Positions 34,650 to 43,877 of a DNA stretch of 54,239 nucleotides are shown one piece after another (position 1 is the stretch's first letter; every line of letters starts with the position of its first letter). The translations under genes were made by a program, and so were the position numbers. A model generated the notes under the pieces. The model saw only the letters and a program-made list of their open reading frames with translations, was not told the origin of the DNA and searched no databases. The DNA comes from Planctomycetaceae bacterium (GTDB lineage: Bacteria > Planctomycetota > Planctomycetia > Planctomycetales > Planctomycetaceae): the NCBI GenBank assembly GCA_028284485.1, contig JANQRQ010000174.1:1-54239 (forward strand), written 5' to 3'.

Positions 34650-35443
34650 AACGTTTTCTCTCTTTGATTAAGATTCAGACATGTGTCGGAAAGTCATCCG
34701 CAATGTCGACGATGAAGCCCAATGTCACATTATTTTTTGTGATCGCCGACCACCAGTGCATCCGGCTGAGCATCCGGGCCAAAGCCGCGGCAGAGGGTGT
34801 GACGATCGAGAATACCGCCACCTTCTGTCAGCGCGTCGGCGGCCAGTTGCGCGACGTTTGCCATGTTGTCACCTCAGCAGTTGAATTCAATCAATTTTAT
34901 TCCGCGGATATTGGCGCCAATCTTCAAATGATTTGCGGCCAACACGTTAGATCGGATTCGCCATTGTGACCATTTCCTGTCCCTTTGAAAAGTCTCAGCC
35001 GGATGATCATGCGACTCGAAGAATGAGAGGCATTTCGTCGAATCGATTTGCTACTTCCGAGGGGTTTGCCGTTCGTTCCGTACGTTGGGGAAGAACTCAA
35101 ACCGTTTGCATACGAAGGGGCGCAATTGCTCAGTACAGGTGTCAAAATGCTCGTCTCAAGACTGTTTCCTCGCAAAATGGCTTGGGGCGTCCGTGAACCC
35201 TATTCGGCGATCCCTTGTCGGCTTGATTGACCGGAATAGAATGGAGGAGTCACGTGGATTCGGATGCAGCAACAAAGCCGATAGTTTTTGCGCCTTCGCA
35301 AATGTCGACACGAGTGCCCTGTTTGGCATGAGTTTGGTGTCGCGTCTGCCGTATCCACAAAGAGTCCTGAAGGATTCGGACTCCGGCCGCATTGTTCAAT
35401 CCAAGAAACAAAGTTTGACGCAACACGAACCAGGTCAAAAAAC
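34650..35443. other. Long intergenic region upstream of argC
   Basis: 794 bases between a minus-strand sugar gene and plus-strand argC. It holds a short minus-strand frame at 34730-34864 with a strong ribosome site (listed). A plus-strand frame at 35027-35230 reads like protein but has no good start (see rejected). No repeat, tRNA or riboswitch recognised. This is the emptiest part of the window. Confidence 0.5.
34730..34864 (-). pseudogene. 44-codon frame with strong RBS, probable gene remnant
   Basis: ATG at 34864 follows GAGGTG (plus-strand 34870-34875) by 5 bases, a good ribosome site. The frame opens MANVAQLAADALTEGGGIL and stops after 44 codons at TAA (34730-34732). After the first 19 residues another frame (+1) would continue with PR and PGC segments, as in a frameshifted relic of a longer gene. 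From memory, some planctomycete cupin-type sugar proteins start in a similar way, but I cannot verify it. It lies beside two sugar-metabolism genes. Alternatively it is a real 44-residue gene. Confidence 0.35.
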
Positions 35444-36460
35444 ATGACACGCGTCGCAATACTCGGTGCCACTGGCTACACCGCCTTGGAACTTATCAAG
35501 ATCCTTTTGCGGAACCCAGAGGTCGAGATTACCGCTCTCACTAGCCGCCAAAAAGATGCTCCGCATGTGCACGCAGTCCATCCCAGTTTACACAGTCGAA
35601 TTGATTTAAATTGTGAGGATTTAACTCCGCAGCAGGTGGCTGGCCGGGCGGATTTCGTATTTTGCGCACTTCCCCACGGTGCCAGCACGGCCGTCATTCC
35701 CGAACTCTTGGCGGGCGGCTGCCGAGTAATCGATTTGAGTGCAGACTACCGTCTCAGCGATCCCGGCGTCTACGAGGAATGGTACGGACTGGTTCATACC
35801 GATCCGACTCGGCTCGGGAGCACTGTGTATGGGCTTCCGGAATTGTGGGCTGACAGAATTCCCCAGGCTGATCTGGTAGCCAACCCGGGATGCTACACAA
35901 GTACGTCGATACTCGGTCTGGCTCCGTTGTTGTGCCAAAACCTCATTGACGCGACTGGCATTTGTATCGATGCCAAGAGTGGTGTCTCCGGCGCGGGGCG
36001 ATCACCCAAAATGACCACGCTGTATCCCGAGTGCAACGAAAGTATTTCGGCCTATGGCGTTGGTCGACACCGGCATACACCGGAAATCGATCAAGTACTT
36101 ACGGATGTCAGCGGACAGAATGTCGAAGTGGTCTTTACGCCGCATTTGGTACCTATGGACCGTGGCATCTTGTGCACAATGTATACGCGGCCCAAAACCA
36201 CTGTTGCTGAGGACGATGTTCTCGATGCGATGCGCGAGTATTACAAGGGCAAGCCGTTCATTCGAGTCGTGGACCATCTTCCTGCGACAAAGGATGTAGC
36301 GTACTCGAACTTTTGCGACATGACCGTCCGAATCAGTCGCGGGTTCCTGATTGTGCTATGCTGCACGGACAATCTCATCAAAGGGGCAGCGGGAGTCGCC
36401 GTTCAGAATTTCAACCTCATGGCCGGTTTTGAAGAAACGACGGGACTACTCCCTGTTTAA
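35444..36460 (+). CDS. argC: N-acetyl-gamma-glutamyl-phosphate reductase
   Basis: The frame extends upstream to 35288, but the ATG at 35444 starts the N-terminal Rossmann motif [17 protein letters not shown] and has AGG upstream; 338 residues. It reduces N-acetylglutamyl phosphate with NADPH in arginine synthesis. [16 protein letters not shown] near 146-161 holds the catalytic Cys, and HRHTPEIDQ near 207-215 the His region. [11 protein letters not shown] near 179-189 is also conserved. argJ follows at 21 bases, a classic pair. Confidence 0.96.
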   Translation: MTRVAILGATGYTALELIKILLRNPEVEITALTSRQKDAPHVHAVHPSLHSRIDLNCEDLTPQQVAGRADFVFCALPHGASTAVIPELLAGGCRVIDLSADYRLSDPGVYEEWYGLVHTDPTRLGSTVYGLPELWADRIPQADLVANPGCYTSTSILGLAPLLCQNLIDATGICIDAKSGVSGAGRSPKMTTLYPECNESISAYGVGRHRHTPEIDQVLTDVSGQNVEVVFTPHLVPMDRGILCTMYTRPKTTVAEDDVLDAMREYYKGKPFIRVVDHLPATKDVAYSNFCDMTVRISRGFLIVLCCTDNLIKGAAGVAVQNFNLMAGFEETTGLLPV

Positions 36461-36481
36461 ATTTTTTCCAATCCGGTGGGC

Positions 36482-37723
36482 ATGAGCCGGATCAACGACA
36501 TTCTCTCGCCGAGGTCGCCCAGGATGGAAATTGCCGCGTCACTGCCAAAAGGATTTCAAACCGCCGGCGTTCATTGTGGTATCAAGCCCGACGCAGAGCT
36601 TTTGGACTTGGCGTTGTTCGTATCTGACAGCCCCTGTATCGCTGCGGGTGTTTTTACCCAAAACCGAGTTTGCGGTGCTCCCGTTCAACTATCGCGCGAC
36701 CGCGTCCCTTCCGATTCCATCCGAGCGGTGGTCATCAATTCCGGCAACGCCAATACGTGCACGGGCGAGCGTGGGTTGCGCGACGCCCGGCAAATGACCG
36801 AGCGATTGGCGAATCAAATCGGCTGCGAAGACGAATCAGTTTTAGTCTGTTCGACGGGAGTTATCGGGCATTTTCTTCCGATTGAAACAATCCTTTCGGG
36901 CATCGAGCAGGCCTCGACACAACTGGGGCGGGCCGATTCGAATCTATTGAATTCCGCACGCGGGATGATGACGACTGACACAGTCCCGAAGCTGGCGATG
37001 CGGGAAGTCGCATTGGGCGGCGCGACCGCTCGGGTTACGGGAGTTTGCAAGGGGGCTGCGATGATTGCCCCCAATATGGCCACAATGCTTGCGGTCATCA
37101 TGGCTGACGCTGCTCTGACAACGGACCAGGCGGATAAAGCATTGCGGCACGCTGTTGACGAGAGTTTCAATTGCATCAGCGTTGAAGGTCATACGAGTAC
37201 AAGCGATACGGTTCTTTTGCTGGCGAATGGGGAGTCGGGCGACAAGTCGCTTAACGAAGTCGATTTCGATGCGATTCAAACAGCAATTGACGAAGTCGCG
37301 CTCGAATTGGCGAAATCCATTGTTGCTGATGCTGAAGGGGCCGATCATACGATCACAATCAATGTCACGGGGGCTCCAAATCGTGAGCAAGCGCAGCGAA
37401 TGGCCCGAGCCGTCGCCAATGACGTGCTCGTCAAAACGGCGATCGCCGGCTGCGATCCCAATTGGGGACGAATCGTTTCCTGTTTGGGTCGCCTCGGCAT
37501 TGAATTGGATGAACGTGATATTACGTTGCAAATTAACGATGTCACGATCTTCGAACGAGGGAATCCGGTCGAATACGACGAAACATCGCTCTCGCAACAA
37601 ATGCGTGCCGAACGCAATGTGTCGATTGATCTATTGCTTGCACTTGGAGATGGGACTGCTCGATTCTGGACAAGCGACTTAACGATGGAGTACGTACGGC
37701 TGAATTCAGAATACACAACTTGA
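36482..37723 (+). CDS. argJ: Bifunctional ornithine acetyltransferase/N-acetylglutamate synthase
   Basis: 413 residues from the ATG at 36482. A GTG at 36476 or an ATG at 36524 ([16 protein letters not shown], with GAGG 9 bases before) are alternatives. ArgJ transfers acetyl from N-acetylornithine to glutamate and, in the bifunctional form, uses acetyl-CoA too. The self-cleavage site is in [14 protein letters not shown] near 190-203: the Thr of MATML becomes the N-terminal nucleophile of the beta chain. STGVIG near 123-128 and CDPNWGRI near 323-330 are conserved, and the protein ends in YTT as ArgJ should. Downstream of argC in one operon. Confidence 0.95.
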   Translation: MSRINDILSPRSPRMEIAASLPKGFQTAGVHCGIKPDAELLDLALFVSDSPCIAAGVFTQNRVCGAPVQLSRDRVPSDSIRAVVINSGNANTCTGERGLRDARQMTERLANQIGCEDESVLVCSTGVIGHFLPIETILSGIEQASTQLGRADSNLLNSARGMMTTDTVPKLAMREVALGGATARVTGVCKGAAMIAPNMATMLAVIMADAALTTDQADKALRHAVDESFNCISVEGHTSTSDTVLLLANGESGDKSLNEVDFDAIQTAIDEVALELAKSIVADAEGADHTITINVTGAPNREQAQRMARAVANDVLVKTAIAGCDPNWGRIVSCLGRLGIELDERDITLQINDVTIFERGNPVEYDETSLSQQMRAERNVSIDLLLALGDGTARFWTSDLTMEYVRLNSEYTT

Positions 37724-37819
37724 GATGCCCTTGGTTTTGAAGCCGATGATCGGAATCGCGGGCATCCGATAGGGCCGTTTTGGAAATGGGTGATCAGGGC
37801 ACATTGATAACGAAGGACT

Positions 37820-37924
37820 CGGCTAGACCTGACTAGTTGTGCTGTAGCGGCTGGTGCACTATGAATTGCGCCGAAAACAGCGCGATCGTCGCGAAATCAA
37901 ATCTGGACATGGTCTAGCCGCTAC
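37820..37924 (+). promoter_or_regulatory. Mutually exclusive stem pairs upstream of proline-utilisation gene
   Basis: CGGCTAGACC (37820-37829) pairs 10 of 10 with GGTCTAGCCG (37911-37920). GTAGCGGCT (37844-37852) pairs 9 of 9 with AGCCGCTAC (37916-37924). Both pairs use 37916-37920, so they cannot form together. This is how attenuators and riboswitches toggle. The element ends 96 bases before the putA-like gene. No known riboswitch class matches by eye. Confidence 0.4.
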
Positions 37925-38020
37925 GAGAATCCAATTCCTTTGGTTGCCCGACTTGCAGGATTTGGTCAGGGGAAGCGATGATGCTCAGGATTTGAAGCGG
38001 TATCTAAAACTTCATCATTT

Positions 38021-41000
38021 TTGAGTGAATTGATCTCGCCGAGCAGGGAGCCCAAGCGAATAGTGATAGGGAAAAGTGAATCTGATCTTTCCGAGGCTGT
38101 CGAATCGGAAACTCAAAAGATCGGGCAGCACTTATGGAGCCATCTTTCACGGCGGACTGCTTCGATCTTCGAGCGGCGTTGGTGGGATGATCGCATTTTG
38201 TCCTGGGCGATGGCCGACGAGTCGGTCAAAGTGCAGATCTTCCGGTTTGTCGATGTCTTGCCGATGTTGCGGACTCACGAATCGGTCACTCGTCATTTGC
38301 AGGAATACTTTGAGGAAGTCGACCAGCACTTGCCTGGCGCCGCTCGATTGGTGCTCGACTATTCTCAGCCGAATTCTGTGTTGGGTAAGGCCTTGGCCTA
38401 CAACGCCCGGACCAACGCCCGCCGGATGGCTCAGCGGTTTATTGCTGGTACGAATGTCGACGAAGTGGTTCAGGCGGTGGCCAGAATTCGCAAGCAGGGA
38501 TTTGCATTTACGCTCGATTTGCTGGGCGAAGCCATCATCAGCGAACGTGAGGCCGATGCCTACCAGCAGGCCTACCTGGAGCTGATTACCGGCATGGCAC
38601 CTCAGGTCAATAGCTGGCCAGAAGACGTGCTGTTGGATTGTGACGAACAGGGGCCGATTCCCCGCGTCAACGTTTCGTTGAAGCTGTCGGCATTGTTCAG
38701 TCAATTCGATCCGGTCGACCCGGAGGGCACTGCAGTTGGCGTGCAAAGTCGCTTGCGGCCGATCCTCAGAGCGGCAATCGAGCATGACACCTATGTGCAT
38801 GTCGACATGGAGCAGTACGCCTATAAGGATTTGACACTGCAAATCTTTAAGGAAACTTTGCTTGAAGAGGAATTCCGTGAGTTTCCCAACGTGGGAATCG
38901 TCATCCAGACCTACTTGCCAGATGCACGGCAAGATTTGGAAGACCTGCTGGATTGGGTCCAGCGCCGGGGAACACCCATTTGGGTGCGTCTGGTGAAAGG
39001 GGCTTATTGGGATTACGAAACGGTGATTGCTGCTTCGCGCGGATGGCCCGTTCCCGTCTACCAACAAAAATGGCAGTCGGATGACAATTTCGAGTCCCAG
39101 ACTCGATTTCTGATGGAGAACTATCAGTGGTTAAAGCCGGCACTCGCTTCGCACAATTTGCGGAGTTTGGCTCATGGAATCGCCTGGGCGAAAACGCTGA
39201 ACGTGCCGACGTCTGCCTACGAGATTCAGATGCTATACGGGATGGGGGGCGAACAAGCGCAGTTAGTTGCCGAAATGGGCCATCGTGTTCGAATCTATAC
39301 TCCGTTTGGCGAACTGATCCCCGGAATGGCCTACTTGGTGCGACGATTGCTCGAGAATACGTCGAATGATTCGTTTCTGCGCCATAGTTTTGCAGAAAAC
39401 GTATCGATAGAGGATTTGCTTATGAAACCGTCTGATGTGGGGGCCTCGCAGCCGACAATTGAAGAGGATGAGCCTGCTCGATTCCGAAACGAGCCGTTGA
39501 CAGATTTCAGCTTGGAAAGCTCGCGGGTGGCCATGCAAGAGGCCCTGCAAAGGGTCGAGGATTCTGTTGGTGGAGAATACCCGTTGGTCATCGGCGGGAG
39601 ACGCGTCGAATCGAAGCGTATTCTGTCGAGCCGAAACCCCTCCCATTCCCAACAAGTGATCGGACATGTCGCATCAGCGACTCCAGATCATGCCGTTGAG
39701 GCAATTCAGGCGGCTCGTCGTGCCTTTCGAGAGTGGTCGGCTGTGGAACCGAAATACCGGTCGGAATATCTGAAGTTGATGGCTGCAGAGATGCGCGATC
39801 GACGATTCGAATTGGCGGCATGGGAGGTTTACGAATGCGGAAAGCCTTGGGCTGAGGCCGACGCCGATGTTGCAGAAGCGATCGACTTTTGCGTTTACTA
39901 CGCCCAGCAATGCGAGGAGATGTCGCTGCCGAGGCAATGCGATGTTCCGGGTGAAGAAAATACTTATAGCTATCGACCGCGTGGAGTCGCAGTTGTCATC
40001 GCACCTTGGAATTTTCCGCTGGCCATTTTGACCGGAATGACCGCGGCGGCGTTGGTCACTGGAAACACGGTTGTTATGAAACCCGCCGAACAGTCATCGG
40101 TTGTCGCGTCGAAACTGATGGAGATCGTCGAGACTGCGGGCATTCCAGATGGCGTTGTGAATTATCTCCCCGGTGTGGGAGAAGAGATCGGTCCAGAACT
40201 AGTCGGCAGTCCCGAGGTCGACCTGATTGCGTTTACTGGTTCACGTAGCGTGGGATTGGCAATCAATCGTGTCGCTGCGGAAATCGACAGCCGGCAGACT
40301 TCGGTCAAACGCGTTATCGCCGAAATGGGTGGCAAGAACGCCATTATCATTGATGACGACGCCGACCTTGACGAAGCCGTCCTTGGGGTTGTCGAGAGTG
40401 CTTTCGGATACTCGGGCCAGAAGTGCTCGGCCTGTTCACGGGCAATCGTGTTGGCCGATGCCTACGAGGCTTTTTTGGAGCGATTGATCAATGCCACGCA
40501 AAGCCTCAAAGTCGGTCCAGCTGAGTTGCCGGGTACATCCGTCGGGCCCGTCATCGATGAAGAGGCGCTAACGCGAATTCAGGATTACATAGAGATTGGA
40601 AAGGACGAATGCCAGCCTGCGACGGCATGTCCCATCGACGATCTCTCGGATGAAGGCTATTTCGTCGGGCCGCATATCTTCACCGATGTCGATCCCGACA
40701 GCCGATTGGGGCAAGAAGAAATATTTGGTCCGGTGCTGGCCGTTATGAAGGCCAACGATTTAAGCGAGGCATTCGCAATTGCCAACAATACCGATTTTGG
40801 CTTGACCGGCGGGATTTTCAGTCGCAGCCCGGCGCATCTCAAGCGGGCCCGCAGTGAATTTCACGTGGGAAACCTGTATCTGAACCGCGGAATTACCGGT
40901 GCACTGGTCGACCGACAGCCATTCGGTGGCTTCAAGATGTCTGGAATCGGCACAAAAACGGGAGGCCCCGATTACCTGCGAGAGTTTGTGATTCCGATCA

Positions 41001-41059
41001 ACGTAACGGAAAACACGATGCGCCGCGGTTTTGCTCCACCGCCGGACGAAGAGAATTAA
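38021..41059 (+). CDS. Bifunctional proline dehydrogenase / P5C dehydrogenase (PutA-like)
   Basis: A 1012-residue fusion; the start is TTG at 38021, the only reasonable one by frame, with a weak ribosome site (a GTG at 38063 is possible). The first half (about 80-470) is FAD-linked proline dehydrogenase: KLSALFSQFDP near 223, WVRLVKGAYWDYE near 323-335 and RIYTPFGELIPGMAYLVRRLLEN near 426-448. The second half (about 525-1000) is aldehyde dehydrogenase: PWNFPLAI near 665, EMGGKN, and GQKCSACSR with the catalytic Cys802. It converts proline to glutamate and channels P5C. It lacks the RHH DNA-binding domain, so unlike E. coli PutA it does not repress. Confidence 0.94.
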   Translation: MSELISPSREPKRIVIGKSESDLSEAVESETQKIGQHLWSHLSRRTASIFERRWWDDRILSWAMADESVKVQIFRFVDVLPMLRTHESVTRHLQEYFEEVDQHLPGAARLVLDYSQPNSVLGKALAYNARTNARRMAQRFIAGTNVDEVVQAVARIRKQGFAFTLDLLGEAIISEREADAYQQAYLELITGMAPQVNSWPEDVLLDCDEQGPIPRVNVSLKLSALFSQFDPVDPEGTAVGVQSRLRPILRAAIEHDTYVHVDMEQYAYKDLTLQIFKETLLEEEFREFPNVGIVIQTYLPDARQDLEDLLDWVQRRGTPIWVRLVKGAYWDYETVIAASRGWPVPVYQQKWQSDDNFESQTRFLMENYQWLKPALASHNLRSLAHGIAWAKTLNVPTSAYEIQMLYGMGGEQAQLVAEMGHRVRIYTPFGELIPGMAYLVRRLLENTSNDSFLRHSFAENVSIEDLLMKPSDVGASQPTIEEDEPARFRNEPLTDFSLESSRVAMQEALQRVEDSVGGEYPLVIGGRRVESKRILSSRNPSHSQQVIGHVASATPDHAVEAIQAARRAFREWSAVEPKYRSEYLKLMAAEMRDRRFELAAWEVYECGKPWAEADADVAEAIDFCVYYAQQCEEMSLPRQCDVPGEENTYSYRPRGVAVVIAPWNFPLAILTGMTAAALVTGNTVVMKPAEQSSVVASKLMEIVETAGIPDGVVNYLPGVGEEIGPELVGSPEVDLIAFTGSRSVGLAINRVAAEIDSRQTSVKRVIAEMGGKNAIIIDDDADLDEAVLGVVESAFGYSGQKCSACSRAIVLADAYEAFLERLINATQSLKVGPAELPGTSVGPVIDEEALTRIQDYIEIGKDECQPATACPIDDLSDEGYFVGPHIFTDVDPDSRLGQEEIFGPVLAVMKANDLSEAFAIANNTDFGLTGGIFSRSPAHLKRARSEFHVGNLYLNRGITGALVDRQPFGGFKMSGIGTKTGGPDYLREFVIPINVTENTMRRGFAPPPDEEN

Positions 41060-41301
41060 TCGAATTATTGGCCCGGACTGCTGGTCGCAAATCTACACCG
41101 AACATGTGGCGCCGGGTCCAGAATTGATCTCGCGACGATCGAGTTGTTTTCGACGCAATACGCAGTGGGCGAGCCGGTATAGGACAACTCGACATGCTCT
41201 ACAGCGTATTACGCTGACTTGTGGCCGCGATCATCGCGTTTCGTTCTACGAAAGCTGGCTCCCACGAGCCAGAAACACGCCCACGAGAAAATTAAACCGC
41301 T

Positions 41302-43764
41302 CTAGTGCTGGAATAAGAATTCCTTGGAATTCAGAATTGCCCAGCCGATGTCCTCAAGCGCGAGTCGACGATCTGACGAAGCGGAAATGTGAGCGAGCGC
41401 GGCGTTCATTTCCGACTCGCTGGGATTACGGCACAATGCGGCCATGTAGAGGTCGCAGATGATTTTTTTGTCGGAATTTCCGGTTTCGATTCCCCGAGCA
41501 ATTCGGCCATTGTCGTCACGAAGTTTGTTGTGTACGACCGGCCCGTTGATCATCTGCAGTGCCTGTGACAGATTCGATTCGGTTGATCGCTCGCATTCGC
41601 ATGCCATTTCGCGTTGAGGTTGGCCAAATATCTTCAGGAAATAATGGTCCGTAGGGGGGTCCGGCAGGCTGACTGCGCGTAGGTTTTTGGGGACGCCGCG
41701 AAACTGCTCGCCGACGTCGGTGACTTGGCAAATTGCGTCGAGCAGTTGTTCAGCCCCGAGCAAGCGTGTCGTCGCGTGCGAGGCGTAGACATCATCGTCG
41801 CTGTTAAAGCGATTCTTGTTCGAACTAAGCTGGTAGGTCCGGCTGTTCATGATGGCGCGGACCACCCATTTCTGACTAAATCCGTTTTCAACAAACTGGC
41901 TCGAAAGTTCGTCAAGCAATGCCGAGTTCGACGCAGGATTCGAATCCCGAAAATCGTCGACCGGTTCGACGATGCCGCGACCCATCAAATGGCCCCAAAT
42001 GCGATTGACGGCTGCTTTCGCAAAGAACGGGTTTTGCGGGCCGGTTAACCAATCTGCGAAGACACGCCGGCGATCTGCCCCTTCGGGCACGTCGACATCG
42101 CCCTCAAGCAGCAAGTGAACCTTCATCGTCTCGCCTGTGCGCGGTTGTTTGATTTCACCGTTCGGTTGCACATAAATAACTTCGTCGCCAGCCGCAGAAC
42201 CAGGAGTTCGGCCGACCCGTGCAAAGGCTGCGGCAATCCCGTAGTAATTGTCCTGTGTCCAGCGCTCAAAAGGATGATTGTGACACTTGGCACATTGAAT
42301 CCGAATTCCCAGAAATAGCTGTGCAGTCGTTTCCGTTGCATCTTGGGGATCTCGACTGGCTCGCCAGAAATTCGCGGGCGGGTTTTCGTAAACGCTGCCT
42401 TGCGCTGTTAATAATTGATTGGCAAACTGATCGAGTGGAGTGTCATTGCGGATGTTGTCGTAGAGCCACCGATGGAATTTAAAGGCTCCGCTTTTTCGCA
42501 ACTTCTTGGAATTCGATCGCAGGACATCGGCCCATTTGAGAGTCCAAAATTCTGCGTAATCGTCCGTGTCGAGGATGTGATCGATGAGCGCCTGGCGTTT
42601 TTTGGGGTCGGAGCTTTGTAGGAAGGCCCGAGTTTCGTCGATCGATGGTAGGCGGCCGGTTGCATCGAGGTAGGCCCGGCGCAGGAATTCTTCGTCGGAG
42701 CACAATTCCGATGGAAGAATCTGTAATGTCTCCAGTTTTTCGAAGACCAACTCGTCGATGAAATTGTTTTCCGGGGGATTACTCCACGCGAAGCCCTCGA
42801 TATCTTCGAGAAATGTAATATTGCTGGTCGCCATCTTATCAAGGTAGCGGGCCAGAATTGCGGTTTCCCCACGACCGGTCTTGTCGACCAAGCCGCTCTC
42901 GGAAACCGATGCTGCAGATTCGTTCGAAGAACTGAATGCCGTCAACGCTGTCAAATCGCGGACTGTGCCGTCGCTGAAATGACCTTGAACATACAGTTGT
43001 TGCTCGGCCGCGTCGTTGCGCAAGACCTGATGCTGCGGATACACTTCAATCCGCAACAGGTCAGGAACATCGTCGGCATCCAAGCGGAGACCCTCGGAGA
43101 TCCACCCGTGGAGAACAACATAGGCAGGGTCACCTTTGGTCAGCCGACGACCGCCACCATGGGCCACCTGCATCAGCGGCTTCTTCAGAATCAAGCTTTC
43201 AGCAGGATCCATGACATTTGTGCGCCTGCCGAATGCTTCTGTACGAAGTGTCATGATATCGAGCGGTGGATCATAGCCTCGCAGCGACAGGCGAAATCCT
43301 GCTTTACCGGACGGCGATCCGTGGCAGGCACCCATATTGCAGCCGGCTTTGGTTAATGCGGCTAAAGTTTCATTCTTAAAACTGACAGGCGTGTGCTGGT
43401 CGAATTGCTTCACATGAACCGTGGCATTGGCGCGTAAGTTTCCGAACCTTGCAGTAATCGTTGCAGTTCCGTTTGAAACAGGAATTGCAACGGAATCGAC
43501 AACTTTGACGACTCCCGGTGCCGACGACACAAATTGAACCTCGTGCGTCAGATCGCGAACATCGTGTGAGTTGAGCTTTCCAGTCAAAACCAATTGTTGG
43601 CGCGCGCGATTCCCGATGAGTTCCATGCGAGCGGGTTTCAACTCGAGTGCCGACAGATTCGATTGCTCGACATCCGCGATGGCATTCGAAGTCATTGCGA
43701 TCGTTAAAAACAAAGGCCAAGCCGTCGCAATTATTGGGAGACGTTTGCGGAATTTTTCGAGCAT
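41302..43764 (-). CDS. Exported DUF1549/DUF1553 protein with cytochrome-type motifs
   Basis: 820 residues from the ATG at 43764 (GTG at 43767 possible). Signal peptide about 1-31. An Ig/BIG2-like domain (about 40-115, ending ATVHVKQ) is followed by CNMGACHG near 140-147, a CxxxxCH site that could hold haem, a second BIG2-like domain (about 235-315), the DUF1549 module (about 330-540) with CAKCHNHPFERW near 489-500, a CxxCH site, and DUF1553 (about 570-800) with NRIWGHLMGRGIVEPVDDFRDSNPASNSALLD. This is a hallmark planctomycete family that is exported and suspected to work in polysaccharide or sulfate-ester breakdown. The next gene upstream is the PPC-domain protein. Confidence 0.9.
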   Translation of the reverse strand: MLEKFRKRLPIIATAWPLFLTIAMTSNAIADVEQSNLSALELKPARMELIGNRARQQLVLTGKLNSHDVRDLTHEVQFVSSAPGVVKVVDSVAIPVSNGTATITARFGNLRANATVHVKQFDQHTPVSFKNETLAALTKAGCNMGACHGSPSGKAGFRLSLRGYDPPLDIMTLRTEAFGRRTNVMDPAESLILKKPLMQVAHGGGRRLTKGDPAYVVLHGWISEGLRLDADDVPDLLRIEVYPQHQVLRNDAAEQQLYVQGHFSDGTVRDLTALTAFSSSNESAASVSESGLVDKTGRGETAILARYLDKMATSNITFLEDIEGFAWSNPPENNFIDELVFEKLETLQILPSELCSDEEFLRRAYLDATGRLPSIDETRAFLQSSDPKKRQALIDHILDTDDYAEFWTLKWADVLRSNSKKLRKSGAFKFHRWLYDNIRNDTPLDQFANQLLTAQGSVYENPPANFWRASRDPQDATETTAQLFLGIRIQCAKCHNHPFERWTQDNYYGIAAAFARVGRTPGSAAGDEVIYVQPNGEIKQPRTGETMKVHLLLEGDVDVPEGADRRRVFADWLTGPQNPFFAKAAVNRIWGHLMGRGIVEPVDDFRDSNPASNSALLDELSSQFVENGFSQKWVVRAIMNSRTYQLSSNKNRFNSDDDVYASHATTRLLGAEQLLDAICQVTDVGEQFRGVPKNLRAVSLPDPPTDHYFLKIFGQPQREMACECERSTESNLSQALQMINGPVVHNKLRDDNGRIARGIETGNSDKKIICDLYMAALCRNPSESEMNAALAHISASSDRRLALEDIGWAILNSKEFLFQH

Positions 43765-43877
43765 CACTCATCATCTCCGATCATGAGAGTCGGTTTCGTG
43801 AAGTCGTCCGGCTGGAATGAAAAATGACGGTCCAGTCATGATTCGCTTGATTCTTGTCGAGGCTTCGGCGGTCGCAG

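Noticed and set aside
35027..35230. Plus-strand frame with protein-like text (PRGLPFVPYVGEELKPFAYEG)
   Set aside because: Only a TTG start with no ribosome site and no known relatives; it may be a decayed gene, but I cannot support it.
38147..39067. 306-codon minus-strand frame over the PutA-like gene
   Set aside because: Antisense shadow of a certain gene.
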